From Clostridia bacterium (lineage in GTDB: Bacteria > Bacillota > Clostridia > Oscillospirales > CAG-272), in assembly GCA_017540175.1 (NCBI GenBank), contig JAFYBN010000073.1:1-46118 (forward strand): a stretch of 46,118 nucleotides of DNA. Reading direction: 5' to 3'. The translations under genes were made by a program, and so were the position numbers. The notes under the pieces are model-generated. The model did not search any database and had not been told where the DNA came from. It saw nothing but the letters and a program-made list of their open reading frames with translations. Positions 16,432 to 24,364 of the stretch are shown here, piece by piece; the stretch's first letter is position 1, and each line of letters opens with the position of its first letter.

Positions 16432-17577
16432 ATGGCCGCAAAGACCCCCAAGACCCCGGCAAAGAAGGCCGCGGGAAGCGAATCCATCGACAGAACACCC
16501 GAAGAGAGAAAGAAAGCGCTTGACACCGCCATCGCCCAGCTCGAGAAGAATTTCGGCAAGGGCACGGTTATCAAAATGGGCGAAAACCCGAAAATGAACG
16601 TATCCGCGATCTCGACCGGCTCCATCGCGCTCGACATCGCGCTCGGCGTCGGCGGTCTTCCGCGCGGACGCATCGTGGAGGTCTACGGGCCTGAATCCTC
16701 GGGTAAAACGACTCTGACCCTGCACGCCATCGCGGAGGTGCAGAAGGTCGGCGGCACGGCGGCGTTCATCGACGCGGAGCACGCGCTCGACCCCGTTTAC
16801 GCGAAGAACGTCGGCGTGGACATCGACAATCTGCTCGTGTCCCAGCCGGATTCCGGCGAGCAGGCGCTCGAGATCTGCGACGCGCTCGTGCGCTCGGGCG
16901 CGGTGGACATCGTGGTCATCGACTCGGTCGCGGCTCTCGTGCCCCAGCAGGAAATCGACGGCGACATGGGCGCGTCCCACGTCGGGCTTCAGGCGCGGCT
17001 GATGTCTCAGGCGCTGCGCAAGCTCTCCGGCACGATCTCGAAGACCAACTGCATCGTCATCTTCATCAACCAGCTGCGCGAAAAGGTCGGCGTGATGTAC
17101 GGCAACCCCGAGACCACCACCGGCGGCCGCGCGCTGAAATTCTACGCCTCCGTGCGCATCGAGATCCGCAAGGCGGAAGCGCTGAAAAACGGCGCGGACG
17201 TGTACGGCAACCGCGTGAAATGCAAGGTCGTGAAGAACAAGGTCGCCCCGCCCTTCAAGGTCGCGGAGTTCGACATTCTCTACGGCACGGGCATTTCGAA
17301 GGCAAGCGAGATCGTCGAAATGGGCGTGAACCTCGGCATCATCGAAAAGAGCGGCGCATGGTTCTACTACGACGGAAACCGCCTCGCACAGGGCCGCGAC
17401 AACGCCCGCGTCGCGATCGAAAACGACCCCGCCCTCGCCGCGGAGATCGAGGAGAAGATCAAGTCGAAGGGCACGGCGGAGGAAATGCCGCTCGAAGAGA
17501 CCGGCGACGACGAGCTCTCCCTCGACGACGAAGCCCTCGACATCCGGATCCTGGAACTCGACGAGGACGAGGAATAA
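16432..17577 (+). CDS. recA: Recombinase RecA
   Basis: A 381-residue strand-exchange ATPase central to homologous recombination and the SOS response. Walker A is GPESSGKTT (86-94), Walker B is in [10 protein letters not shown], loop L1 has [19 protein letters not shown] and loop L2 has [19 protein letters not shown] (written within the length limit). The N-terminus has a short Lys/Ala/Pro-rich extension, and the C-terminus is strongly acidic, as in most RecAs. A GGAAAGGAA site precedes the ATG. It is followed by recF (24 bases) and recX, apparently one transcript from the promoter at 16345-16373. Confidence 0.98.
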   Translation: MAAKTPKTPAKKAAGSESIDRTPEERKKALDTAIAQLEKNFGKGTVIKMGENPKMNVSAISTGSIALDIALGVGGLPRGRIVEVYGPESSGKTTLTLHAIAEVQKVGGTAAFIDAEHALDPVYAKNVGVDIDNLLVSQPDSGEQALEICDALVRSGAVDIVVIDSVAALVPQQEIDGDMGASHVGLQARLMSQALRKLSGTISKTNCIVIFINQLREKVGVMYGNPETTTGGRALKFYASVRIEIRKAEALKNGADVYGNRVKCKVVKNKVAPPFKVAEFDILYGTGISKASEIVEMGVNLGIIEKSGAWFYYDGNRLAQGRDNARVAIENDPALAAEIEEKIKSKGTAEEMPLEETGDDELSLDDEALDIRILELDEDEE

Positions 17578-17601
17578 ATAGAGCAAGAAAGCGATCCTTC
17601 C

Positions 17602-18750
17602 ATGATCGTCTCATCCGTCACTTACGAAAACTGGCGCAACATCGTCTCCTCGCGCGTCGCCCTCACGGGGGGCATCAACGTGCTCTGGGGACACAACGCG
17701 CAGGGAAAATCCAATATCCTCGAGGGGATCTACTACTTCGCCCGCGGGCGCTCGTTCCGCGGCGCGAAGGAGAGGGAGCTCGTCGGCTTCGGCGCGGAAT
17801 ACGCGCGGGCCGTGCTCTCCTTCCGGCGCAACGGGTATGAAAACGACACCGTGCTCGAGGCCGCGCTTCCCCTGGCCGGCAAAAAGAAGCTCCTGAGAAA
17901 CGGAGCTCCTTTGTCGTCCTCGGCGGAAATGCTCGGCACCTTCCGCGCGACCCTGTTCTGCCCGGCGAACCTTACCCTCGTGACCGGGGGCCCCGCCGAG
18001 CGCCGCGCCTTTCTCGACATCGCGCTCTCCCAGATCAGCGGGGAGTATCTCGCCCGCGTGCGCCGGTACGCGAAGCTGCTCGCCGAGAGGGGCGCCCTCA
18101 TCCGCCGCGCCGCGGACGGCCTTCCCGTCTCCCGCGAGGAATGGGACGTCTACGCCGAAGGGCTCGCCGAGAACGGGGTCTGGATCGCGGCGTACCGAAA
18201 ACAGTACGTGAAGCTGCTCGACGAGGCGGCCGCGCGCTATTTCGCCGGAATGACCGACGGCGCGGAGGTCCCCTCCCTCGTCTACCGCTCCCACGCGGAC
18301 GCGCCGGAGCTGCCCTCCCCCCTGTTCGCCGCCTGCCCCGCACCGGATCCCTCCGCGCTTGCGGAAAAGCTGTGCGCGAACCGGGATCGGGAAATCGCCG
18401 CGGGCACGACGCTCTGGGGCGTGCACAAGGACGACGTGTTCCTCTCGCTCAACGGCATGGACGCGCGCTCGTTCGCCTCGCAGGGACAGCAGCGGAGCAT
18501 GGCGCTTTCCATGAAGCTCGGCGAGGCGGAGATCGCAAAGGCTGTGGGCGGCGAATACCCCGTCATCCTGCTGGACGACGTGTTCTCCGAGCTGGACGAA
18601 AACCGCCGCCGCTACATTCTCGACTCCCTGACCGAGGGCGCGGAGGGCGAGCGGCAGATCATCATCACCTCGTGCGAGCCGGACGTCATACCCGGGAACC
18701 GGAGCGCGCGGGTCAATTTCAGACATGTAAAAAACGGGGAGGTCGAATGA
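17602..18750 (+). CDS. recF: DNA replication and repair protein RecF
   Basis: A 382-residue SMC-like ATPase that with RecO and RecR loads RecA at gaps. Walker A is GHNAQGKSN (30-38), the ABC signature is SQGQQRSMALSMKL, and Walker B with the D-loop is VILLDDVFSELDENRR. Length is normal. Its place is unusual: recF normally lies between dnaN and gyrB beside dnaA, but here it is 24 bases after recA and one base before recX, so it is probably co-expressed with its partner RecA. Confidence 0.96.
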   Translation: MIVSSVTYENWRNIVSSRVALTGGINVLWGHNAQGKSNILEGIYYFARGRSFRGAKERELVGFGAEYARAVLSFRRNGYENDTVLEAALPLAGKKKLLRNGAPLSSSAEMLGTFRATLFCPANLTLVTGGPAERRAFLDIALSQISGEYLARVRRYAKLLAERGALIRRAADGLPVSREEWDVYAEGLAENGVWIAAYRKQYVKLLDEAAARYFAGMTDGAEVPSLVYRSHADAPELPSPLFAACPAPDPSALAEKLCANRDREIAAGTTLWGVHKDDVFLSLNGMDARSFASQGQQRSMALSMKLGEAEIAKAVGGEYPVILLDDVFSELDENRRRYILDSLTEGAEGERQIIITSCEPDVIPGNRSARVNFRHVKNGEVE

Positions 18751-18751
18751 T

Positions 18752-19420
18752 ATGATTCTCCGCTCCGTCCGTGAAACGAAGGAATGCGTGCTTCTCACCG
18801 CCGTCTCCGACCTCTCGGAAAACGGGGGGGAAGAGTTTTTCCTGTCTCCCTCCGAATGGAAGCGCGTGAACCGCCTGCTCGGCTACGATCCGGACGCGGG
18901 CCTGTTTTTGAGAGCCGGCGCCCTGCTCGACGAGGTCATGCTCGGACGTCTGCGGGAAGCGGCGCAGAGGACCGGCGCGCTCCGAGCCGCCGCCGCGATG
19001 CTCTCGCAGTCCGACCACAGCCGGGCACAGCTCATCCGCAGGCTCCGCGCCAAGGGGTATCCGGAAGACGCGGCACAGTCCGCGCTCGAGCGTCTCGAGC
19101 AGAAGGGCTTTTTCGACGAGGAGTCCGCGTGCCGCCGGTACGCGGAGGCGATTCTCCATACCAAGCGTTACGGCAGGCGCCGCATTCTCGACGCCCTGCT
19201 TGCGAAGCGGTATCCGTCGGAGCTGGCACGCGCCGCCGTGGACGACCTCGATGAAGAAGAGCTCCGCGCCGCGCTGCGCGATCAGATCCGACGCAAGTGC
19301 CCCGCCCTCGCCGAACGCCCCTGCCCGCTTGAGCGAGCGCAGAAGCAGAAAGCGATCTCCGCGCTCATGAGGCTGGGATTCAGCGCGGAGGAGATCCTCG
19401 AGGCGATCCGGGGCGAATGA
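18752..19420 (+). CDS. recX: Regulatory protein RecX
   Basis: A 222-residue helical-repeat protein that binds RecA filaments and modulates them. The RecX core at about residues 85-150 reads LSQSDHSRAQLIRRLRAKGY followed by EDAAQSALERLEQKGFFDEE, the typical three-helix repeat; further repeats follow (RRILDALLAKRYP, ALMRLGFSAEEI). The N-terminal ~80 residues are a less conserved extension. Its ATG is one base after the recF stop and a terminator follows, closing a recA-recF-recX operon. Confidence 0.9.
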   Translation: MILRSVRETKECVLLTAVSDLSENGGEEFFLSPSEWKRVNRLLGYDPDAGLFLRAGALLDEVMLGRLREAAQRTGALRAAAAMLSQSDHSRAQLIRRLRAKGYPEDAAQSALERLEQKGFFDEESACRRYAEAILHTKRYGRRRILDALLAKRYPSELARAAVDDLDEEELRAALRDQIRRKCPALAERPCPLERAQKQKAISALMRLGFSAEEILEAIRGE

Positions 19421-19456
19421 AATACGAAGACGCTTCGGTCATGCAGGCAGAAAGCC

Positions 19457-19499
19457 GGGGCTGCGCATTTCTTTTTTGGGGCAATGCGGCAGCCCCTTT
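19457..19499 (+). terminator. Intrinsic terminator after recX
   Basis: Stem GGGGCTGCGCATT / AATGCGGCAGCCCC (19457-19469 and 19483-19496, one mismatch) followed by TTTGTGTTT. It ends the recA-recF-recX unit. Confidence 0.85.
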
Positions 19500-19553
19500 G
19501 TGTTTCCCCTCCCGGGAAAACCGCTCTCCTTCCCGCTTTTTTTCGTTTTCCCC

Positions 19554-19582
19554 TATACATTTTCCGGCAGATATGATATAAT
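19554..19582 (+). promoter_or_regulatory. Promoter of the DUF6062 gene
   Basis: TATACA (19554-19559), a 17-base spacer with an extended TGA, and a perfect -10 TATAAT (19577-19582), 30 bases before the start codon. Confidence 0.65.
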
Positions 19583-19611
19583 AGGACAAACCCCCACGAT
19601 CGGAGGCAAAT

Positions 19612-20352
19612 ATGGAGCAAATCTACACGATTCCCGTCAACGAGGCGTTCGAGAAGGTACAGGAGGACGGGCACATCTGCCCCTTCTGCCTGATGTACAA
19701 CCGGCTTGAGAAGAACGAGCTCGACCTCATCCTCGGCGCGTCCATGATGGAGCCGGACGTGCGGCTGAAAACCAACGATCTCGGCTTCTGCGACACCCAT
19801 CTCGGGCTGATGTTCGGACGCCCGAAGCGGCTTCCCCTCGCGCTGATGCTCGAAAGCCACCTCGACAGCATCTCGAAGGAGCTGGAGGGTAATATGGGAC
19901 TCTTCATTCAGAAGACGGGCGAGAACGCCGCCAAGCGTCTGGCGCGGCTGGAGCAAACCTGCTACATCTGCGACCGGATCGAATACAGCTTTTCCCGCAT
20001 GCTCGAAACCGCCGCGCTGCTCTGGCAGAGCGACAGCGCCTTCCACGACAAGGTGAAGGCCGCGCCGTTCTTCTGCCTGCCCCATTACGGCCGCTTCATC
20101 CGCGCCGCGAAGGACCGCCTGTCCAAAAAGGATTTCGCGCAGTTTTTCGAAGCCGTCTCGAAGATCGAGAGCGCCTATTTCGACGAGCTGAAGAGCGACG
20201 TGAGCTGGTTCTGCAAGAAATTCGACTACCGCTACGAAAACGAGCCTTGGGGCAACGCGAAGGACGCCCCCGAGCGCGCCCGTCTCTTCCTCTCCGGCAA
20301 TCTGCATGTGTACGAGGAGGACCTCAAGAAGAACGACGGCGGGTTGACCTGA
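19612..20352 (+). CDS. DUF6062 family protein, Cys-rich
   Basis: A 246-residue soluble protein resembling the DUF6062 family common in Clostridia; its function is unknown. Four Cys/His groups are visible: CPFC (residues ~23-26), CDTH (~61-64), CYIC (~120-123) and CLPHY (~160-164). They look like two split metal-binding sites, each a CxxC plus a C-x2-H, suggesting zinc or a redox metal. The rest is mainly helical. A GGAGG site precedes the ATG. It is 22 bases upstream of a zinc-ribbon membrane protein and may be co-transcribed with it. Confidence 0.75.
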   Translation: MEQIYTIPVNEAFEKVQEDGHICPFCLMYNRLEKNELDLILGASMMEPDVRLKTNDLGFCDTHLGLMFGRPKRLPLALMLESHLDSISKELEGNMGLFIQKTGENAAKRLARLEQTCYICDRIEYSFSRMLETAALLWQSDSAFHDKVKAAPFFCLPHYGRFIRAAKDRLSKKDFAQFFEAVSKIESAYFDELKSDVSWFCKKFDYRYENEPWGNAKDAPERARLFLSGNLHVYEEDLKKNDGGLT

Positions 20353-20374
20353 ATAACGCTCATAGGAGTTTATC

Positions 20375-21085
20375 ATGAAGTGTCCCGAATGCGGCAGGAG
20401 CATCGACGGCTCCCCGCGGAACTGCCCGGGGTGCGGCGCGGCTCTGCCTTCTTACGACTACAGGAAAACCGCGGACAGCTCCGGCGGAAGCTGGCTGTGT
20501 CCCGGATGCGGCTTCCGGCTTTCGAAAAACGCATGGCAATGTCCGAAATGCGGATACCGGCGTCCGCTTGAAGAAGCAACGGCGGTATACCGTGACCCGG
20601 CGGAAAATCTGCCGATGAACTGGCACACCTTCGTCGTATACGCTCTGCTCCCGATTCTCGCTTTGATTTGTACGATCAGGGTCTTTCAGATCGTCATGCT
20701 GTCCTTCGCGGCGGGGTTCGGTCCCGGTTTTCTCGGATTGGTCTGCTGGATGCTGAGCATCCTGTATCTTATTCTGCTGCTTTTCCTCGGCAGACTGTTC
20801 CGGGGCATGAGAGGCTTTAAGGACGGCGCGCCGAAACGTTTTCTGATCCTGACCGCCGTTTTTTTCGGCGCGGAGATCATTTTCGGTCTGATTCACGCGC
20901 AGCACCATCGTTCCGACCGTTTCTTCCAGTGGCTTTACGACTGGCTGCTCATACGTTTTGATTACAAACCCGACAACTTTCCCTACCGGGTCTGGCTTTT
21001 TGTCCTGCTTCTCGGAGGGATTGCCTTCATCCTTCTGAACCGCCTGTATTACAAAAGGCGCGAAACCCTTTTCTTCCACTTCTGA
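20375..21085 (+). CDS. Double zinc-ribbon membrane protein, function unknown
   Basis: A 236-residue protein. The N-terminus has two zinc ribbons: CPECGRSIDGSPRNCPGCG (residues 3-21) and CPGCGFRLSKNAWQCPKCG (~42-60). After residue ~85 come four to five hydrophobic segments (FVVYALLPILALICTI; LGLVCWMLSILYLILLLFL; FLILTAVFFGAEIIFGLI; VWLFVLLLGGIAFILL). It is therefore an inner-membrane protein with a cytosolic zinc-binding head. No enzymatic motif is seen. An AGGAG site precedes the ATG. A broken relative follows downstream. Confidence 0.75.
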   Translation: MKCPECGRSIDGSPRNCPGCGAALPSYDYRKTADSSGGSWLCPGCGFRLSKNAWQCPKCGYRRPLEEATAVYRDPAENLPMNWHTFVVYALLPILALICTIRVFQIVMLSFAAGFGPGFLGLVCWMLSILYLILLLFLGRLFRGMRGFKDGAPKRFLILTAVFFGAEIIFGLIHAQHHRSDRFFQWLYDWLLIRFDYKPDNFPYRVWLFVLLLGGIAFILLNRLYYKRRETLFFHF

Positions 21086-21188
21086 CCCCTGCGGGATCGC
21101 CCGCAGAAAAGCGTTCTCACGGCGGAGGATTTCGCACAATGCCGCGGATCGAAAAATGGAATGCGCCAACCGGGAGAAAGATTCCGGA

Positions 21189-21692
21189 ATGAACCGTATG
21201 TATTGTCCGAAATGCAAGGAACGCTCGAAGACGGCGGCGCATACCGTAGTTTTGCGGCTCTTCCGTCGATTTCGCACAGACCGGGCCGGAGCCCGCGCCG
21301 CACAGCGCGTCTGAATCGCAGGTCGGTCCGAAGCGGTACCGTTTTCCGATACGCGGCGGTCTGTGGCTGCTCGCTGTGTGCTGTATCGTCTCGGGCGCCG
21401 CGCCCGCGTCTGCCCCGAGGAGCAGCAAAGCCGCGGCGGCGATCCCGCTCTTTGGTGTCTTCGCGCTCTATGCCGGGTATCTTCTGTTCGTCCGGCAGGC
21501 GCTTCTGCGCCGAAAAAACGCGCCCTTCTTATACGATATCCCGATCTGTGCGGGACCCGTCCACACGCTCGCCGTCCGGGCGGTACTGAATGCCGTCCCT
21601 GACGACCGGAGCTTCGCCGTCACCGACGGCGGGCGGAGCTCTTCCCGAACATCCGTTATTTTGGCAACCGCGCGGCTCTCTTTGCGGAATAA
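21189..21692 (+). pseudogene. Frameshifted zinc-ribbon membrane protein remnant
   Basis: At 21189 a frame starts MNRMYCPKCKERSK, like the zinc-ribbon head of the preceding gene, but it stops about 40 codons on. Protein-like sequence continues in another frame with a linker and two hydrophobic segments (GLWLLAVCCIVSGAA; IPLFGVFALYAGYLLFV) to about 21640. It then shifts again to a third frame reading AELFPNIRYFGNRAALFAE before TAA at 21690-21692. Two frame changes in a gene-sized region imply a decayed gene or assembly errors. Confidence 0.5.
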
Positions 21693-21726
21693 GGGAGCGC
21701 GGAAATATAAGAAAAGGAGTATTATC

Positions 21727-22269
21727 ATGGCTGAAGATTCGGTCAACTACGCGGAGTATACCGTAGAGAAAAAACCGGAGGGCAAGAACCTCAAAAAGCG
21801 CCTCGCGCTGATCGCGCTTTACATCGCTGTCGCGGCCGCGTTCGTTGTGGTCATCGTTCTCACTCAGGGCGGCGGCGCAGTATGGGCGACGGTCGTCGTT
21901 CCGATGTACATTGCTCTCATCTGGTTCACCCAGCGTCTGGTGCGCGAGGACCGCAAATACGAAGTTGCAAACGCCAAGCTCGTCATCTCCGAACTGAACG
22001 CGAGCGGCAAGGGTACCGTCGTCTCCGACGATCTCATTTCCGCCTACTCCATCATCGCCCCCACGACGGACGAGTACAAGGACAAGTGGTCCGTTGCCGA
22101 TGAGATCAAGGATTTCCGCGGCGACTCGAAGAGTCCGGACTCCTATTTCGCGCGCCTCGAGAAGGACGGCAAGAGCACCGTCGTGCTGTTCGAGGTCACG
22201 AACAAAATGCTCAAGGTCATGAAGTTCTACAATTCGAAGGGAACCGTCGTGACCGAGGTCAGACGGTAA
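21727..22269 (+). CDS. Unknown protein with two N-terminal membrane segments
   Basis: A 180-residue protein. After a short charged start come two membrane segments (about residues 25-45, LALIALYIAVAAAFVVVIVL, and 51-68, AVWATVVVPMYIALIWF), then a ~110-residue soluble domain with alternating strands and helices (KLVISELNASGKGTVVSDDL; YFARLEKDGKSTVVLFEV). The start at 21727 is chosen because AAAAGGAG precedes it; the frame is open further upstream only through the pseudogene. No family is recognised. Confidence 0.7.
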   Translation: MAEDSVNYAEYTVEKKPEGKNLKKRLALIALYIAVAAAFVVVIVLTQGGGAVWATVVVPMYIALIWFTQRLVREDRKYEVANAKLVISELNASGKGTVVSDDLISAYSIIAPTTDEYKDKWSVADEIKDFRGDSKSPDSYFARLEKDGKSTVVLFEVTNKMLKVMKFYNSKGTVVTEVRR

Positions 22270-22364
22270 GCTCTGTGCGCATAAAACTCCCTTCCCCCGC
22301 GTAAACTGATCCGAAGCACGGGGGGATCGTCCCCGTTCCGATCACAGAAACGGGGGATCTTATC

Positions 22365-22988
22365 ATGCCTCACAGATCTTCGGCCCGCACCGGAATTCGT
22401 CGGCGCGTCCGCCAGGCGTCGGCACTCGCGCTCCTGCCGCTCGCTCTCCTGTTGGTTTTCACCGCGCCGCTGTGCGCGTCGTGCGGCAAAAAAGCCCGGC
22501 AGGACGCCCTTTCCCGGCTCACCGCGTCGGACGCCGCATTCACGGTTTGTTTTCCGTCCTGCGCGGCGGACCTGCCGGACGTGATCTGCTCGGGTGAGAA
22601 GACCGGCTCCGTCGTGACGCTGACCGTCCGCTCTCCCGAACGCTCGGCGGGCGTGAGCGTGCGCGCGGACTGCTCTCCCCATGCGGCGCGGGTCGTGATC
22701 CTTCCCTCCCCTGCCGGCGACGAAGAGATCCCCGTGACGGAAGAGGCGGCGGCGTTTTTGCTTTCCGTGTTCCGCGGGCTCTGCGGAGCACAGGAACCTT
22801 TAGAGACAAAAGGCGTTTTTGCGCTCCCCGCCGTGAAGAAGACCCCGGACGGGCGGGGGACCGAAATCGCCTTTTCCTCCGCGGTGCTGACGCTCGGGGA
22901 AAGCGGCATGCCCGAAAGTGTGCGGGCGGCCGACCTCGGCGGCGGCACACGGGTCGTCCTCTTTGAGGATTACCGACTCAGATCGTGA
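22365..22988 (+). CDS. Putative secreted or lipid-anchored protein, unknown
   Basis: A 207-residue protein with an Arg-rich start, a hydrophobic stretch (~20-35, LALLPLALLLVFTAPL) and then CASCGKK, which could be a weak lipobox with Cys40 as the lipidated residue. The remaining domain has many short strands and two later cysteine pairs (CFPSC; CSPH). No family is recognised. A GGGGGAT site precedes the ATG. It ends next to the alanine racemase gene, whose GTG alternative start would overlap its stop. Confidence 0.6.
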   Translation: MPHRSSARTGIRRRVRQASALALLPLALLLVFTAPLCASCGKKARQDALSRLTASDAAFTVCFPSCAADLPDVICSGEKTGSVVTLTVRSPERSAGVSVRADCSPHAARVVILPSPAGDEEIPVTEEAAAFLLSVFRGLCGAQEPLETKGVFALPAVKKTPDGRGTEIAFSSAVLTLGESGMPESVRAADLGGGTRVVLFEDYRLRS

Positions 22989-23011
22989 TTTTTCAGGAAG
23001 TTGAAACGGAT

Positions 23012-24229
23012 ATGAAGCACAAAAACACGGCGTATATTTCGAGAGAAGCCCTCAGACAGAATTATCTTGCGATCGACAAAATCGTCGCGGAGCAGTCCGC
23101 GGCGCAGGGCGCGAAAAAGCCCCGCGTCATCTGCGTCGTCAAGGCGGACGGCTACGGGCACGGCATCGCGGCGGTCGCCGGTACGCTCGGCGGCGCGGGC
23201 TGTGATTTCTTCGCGGTCTCGTCCGAGGATGAGGCGGTGGAGCTGAGAGAAATCGAAAATCGGAACGGACGGCACCCGGACATTCTGATCCTCGGGCACA
23301 TCATGCCGGAGAACGTGGGCGAGATGATCGAAAAGGACATCACCTGCGCCTGCGTGTCGCTCGACAACGCGCGGGAGCTTTCGGAAGCGGCCGCCCGGTA
23401 CAGCCGCCGGGAACGCGCCGCCGACCGGCTGAAGATCCACATCAAGCTCGACACGGGCATGAACCGCGTGGGCTTCCCCGCGGACGAGCAGCGTCAGGAA
23501 AAGACGGTGCGGGAGATCGAAGAGGTCTCGGCGGACGAGAACCTTGCCGTCTGCGGCATTTTCACGCATTTCTCCTGCGCGGACGACGAGCTCATGGACG
23601 GGCGCACCCTCAGCGGATACGAGATCTTCGGGGGTTATACCGGGCTGCAGCTCATGCGCTACCGCGCTGTGACGGACGAGCTCATGCGCCGCGGAGTGGA
23701 CGTGGGCGTGCGGCATACCGCGAATTCCGCCGCAGCGCTGTGCTTCCCGGAGGCGTATTTCGACGCGGTGCGCGCGGGCGTGATCATTTACGGGCTCATG
23801 CCCAACGGCGGGATCGACGAGCGGTTCCGCCCCGTCATGCGTTTTGACTCCTCCGTGGTCCATCTGCACGAGATGAGACCCGGAGACCGGGTGAGCTACG
23901 GCGCGCAGTTCGTCGCGGAGCATCCGATGACCGTCGCGACGGTCGCGGCGGGCTACGCGGACGGCTTCGAGCGGGCGTACAGCGGATGCTGCGTCAAGAT
24001 CGGCGACCGGATGTACCGCCAGATCGGGCGCATCTGCATGGACCAGTTCATGGTGGACGTGACCCCGCTCGAGGGCGAGGAACTGGACGTCCGCGTCGGT
24101 GATCCCGTGACCCTCTTCGGCGGCGACGACGGTCAGATGACCGACACCCTCGCCCGCCTCGCCGGGACCATCAACTACGAGGTCGTGTGCAAGGTCTCAA
24201 AGCGCGTCCCGCGGGAAGTGATCGAATAG
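23012..24229 (+). CDS. alr: Alanine racemase
   Basis: A 405-residue PLP enzyme that interconverts L- and D-alanine for peptidoglycan. The PLP lysine is in VVKADGYGHG (Lys44), the second catalytic tyrosine lies in SYGAQF, and the RICMDQFMVD motif and the C-terminal beta domain are present. I choose ATG 23012 (AGGAAG upstream). A GTG at 22985, overlapping the previous stop, would add nine residues and cannot be excluded. A terminator hairpin follows. Confidence 0.95.
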   Translation: MKHKNTAYISREALRQNYLAIDKIVAEQSAAQGAKKPRVICVVKADGYGHGIAAVAGTLGGAGCDFFAVSSEDEAVELREIENRNGRHPDILILGHIMPENVGEMIEKDITCACVSLDNARELSEAAARYSRRERAADRLKIHIKLDTGMNRVGFPADEQRQEKTVREIEEVSADENLAVCGIFTHFSCADDELMDGRTLSGYEIFGGYTGLQLMRYRAVTDELMRRGVDVGVRHTANSAAALCFPEAYFDAVRAGVIIYGLMPNGGIDERFRPVMRFDSSVVHLHEMRPGDRVSYGAQFVAEHPMTVATVAAGYADGFERAYSGCCVKIGDRMYRQIGRICMDQFMVDVTPLEGEELDVRVGDPVTLFGGDDGQMTDTLARLAGTINYEVVCKVSKRVPREVIE

Positions 24230-24263
24230 GCGCTCCGGCATACTTTTTCAGAATATCGAAAAT

Positions 24264-24319
24264 GCTCCCTCCGTGTCAGTGTTTCCTACTTCACCGACAC
24301 GGAGGGAGCATCGCTTTTT
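24264..24319. terminator. Terminator between convergent alr and LRR genes
   Basis: Perfect 14-bp stem GCTCCCTCCGTGTC (24264-24277) / GACACGGAGGGAGC (24296-24309), followed by TCGCTTTTTG on the plus strand and ATTTTCG on the minus strand. It can serve both converging units. Confidence 0.85.
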
Positions 24320-24364
24320 GTATCGTTCCGGGTTTTCGTTCTCCTGCCCAGGCTCGCCGATTTA

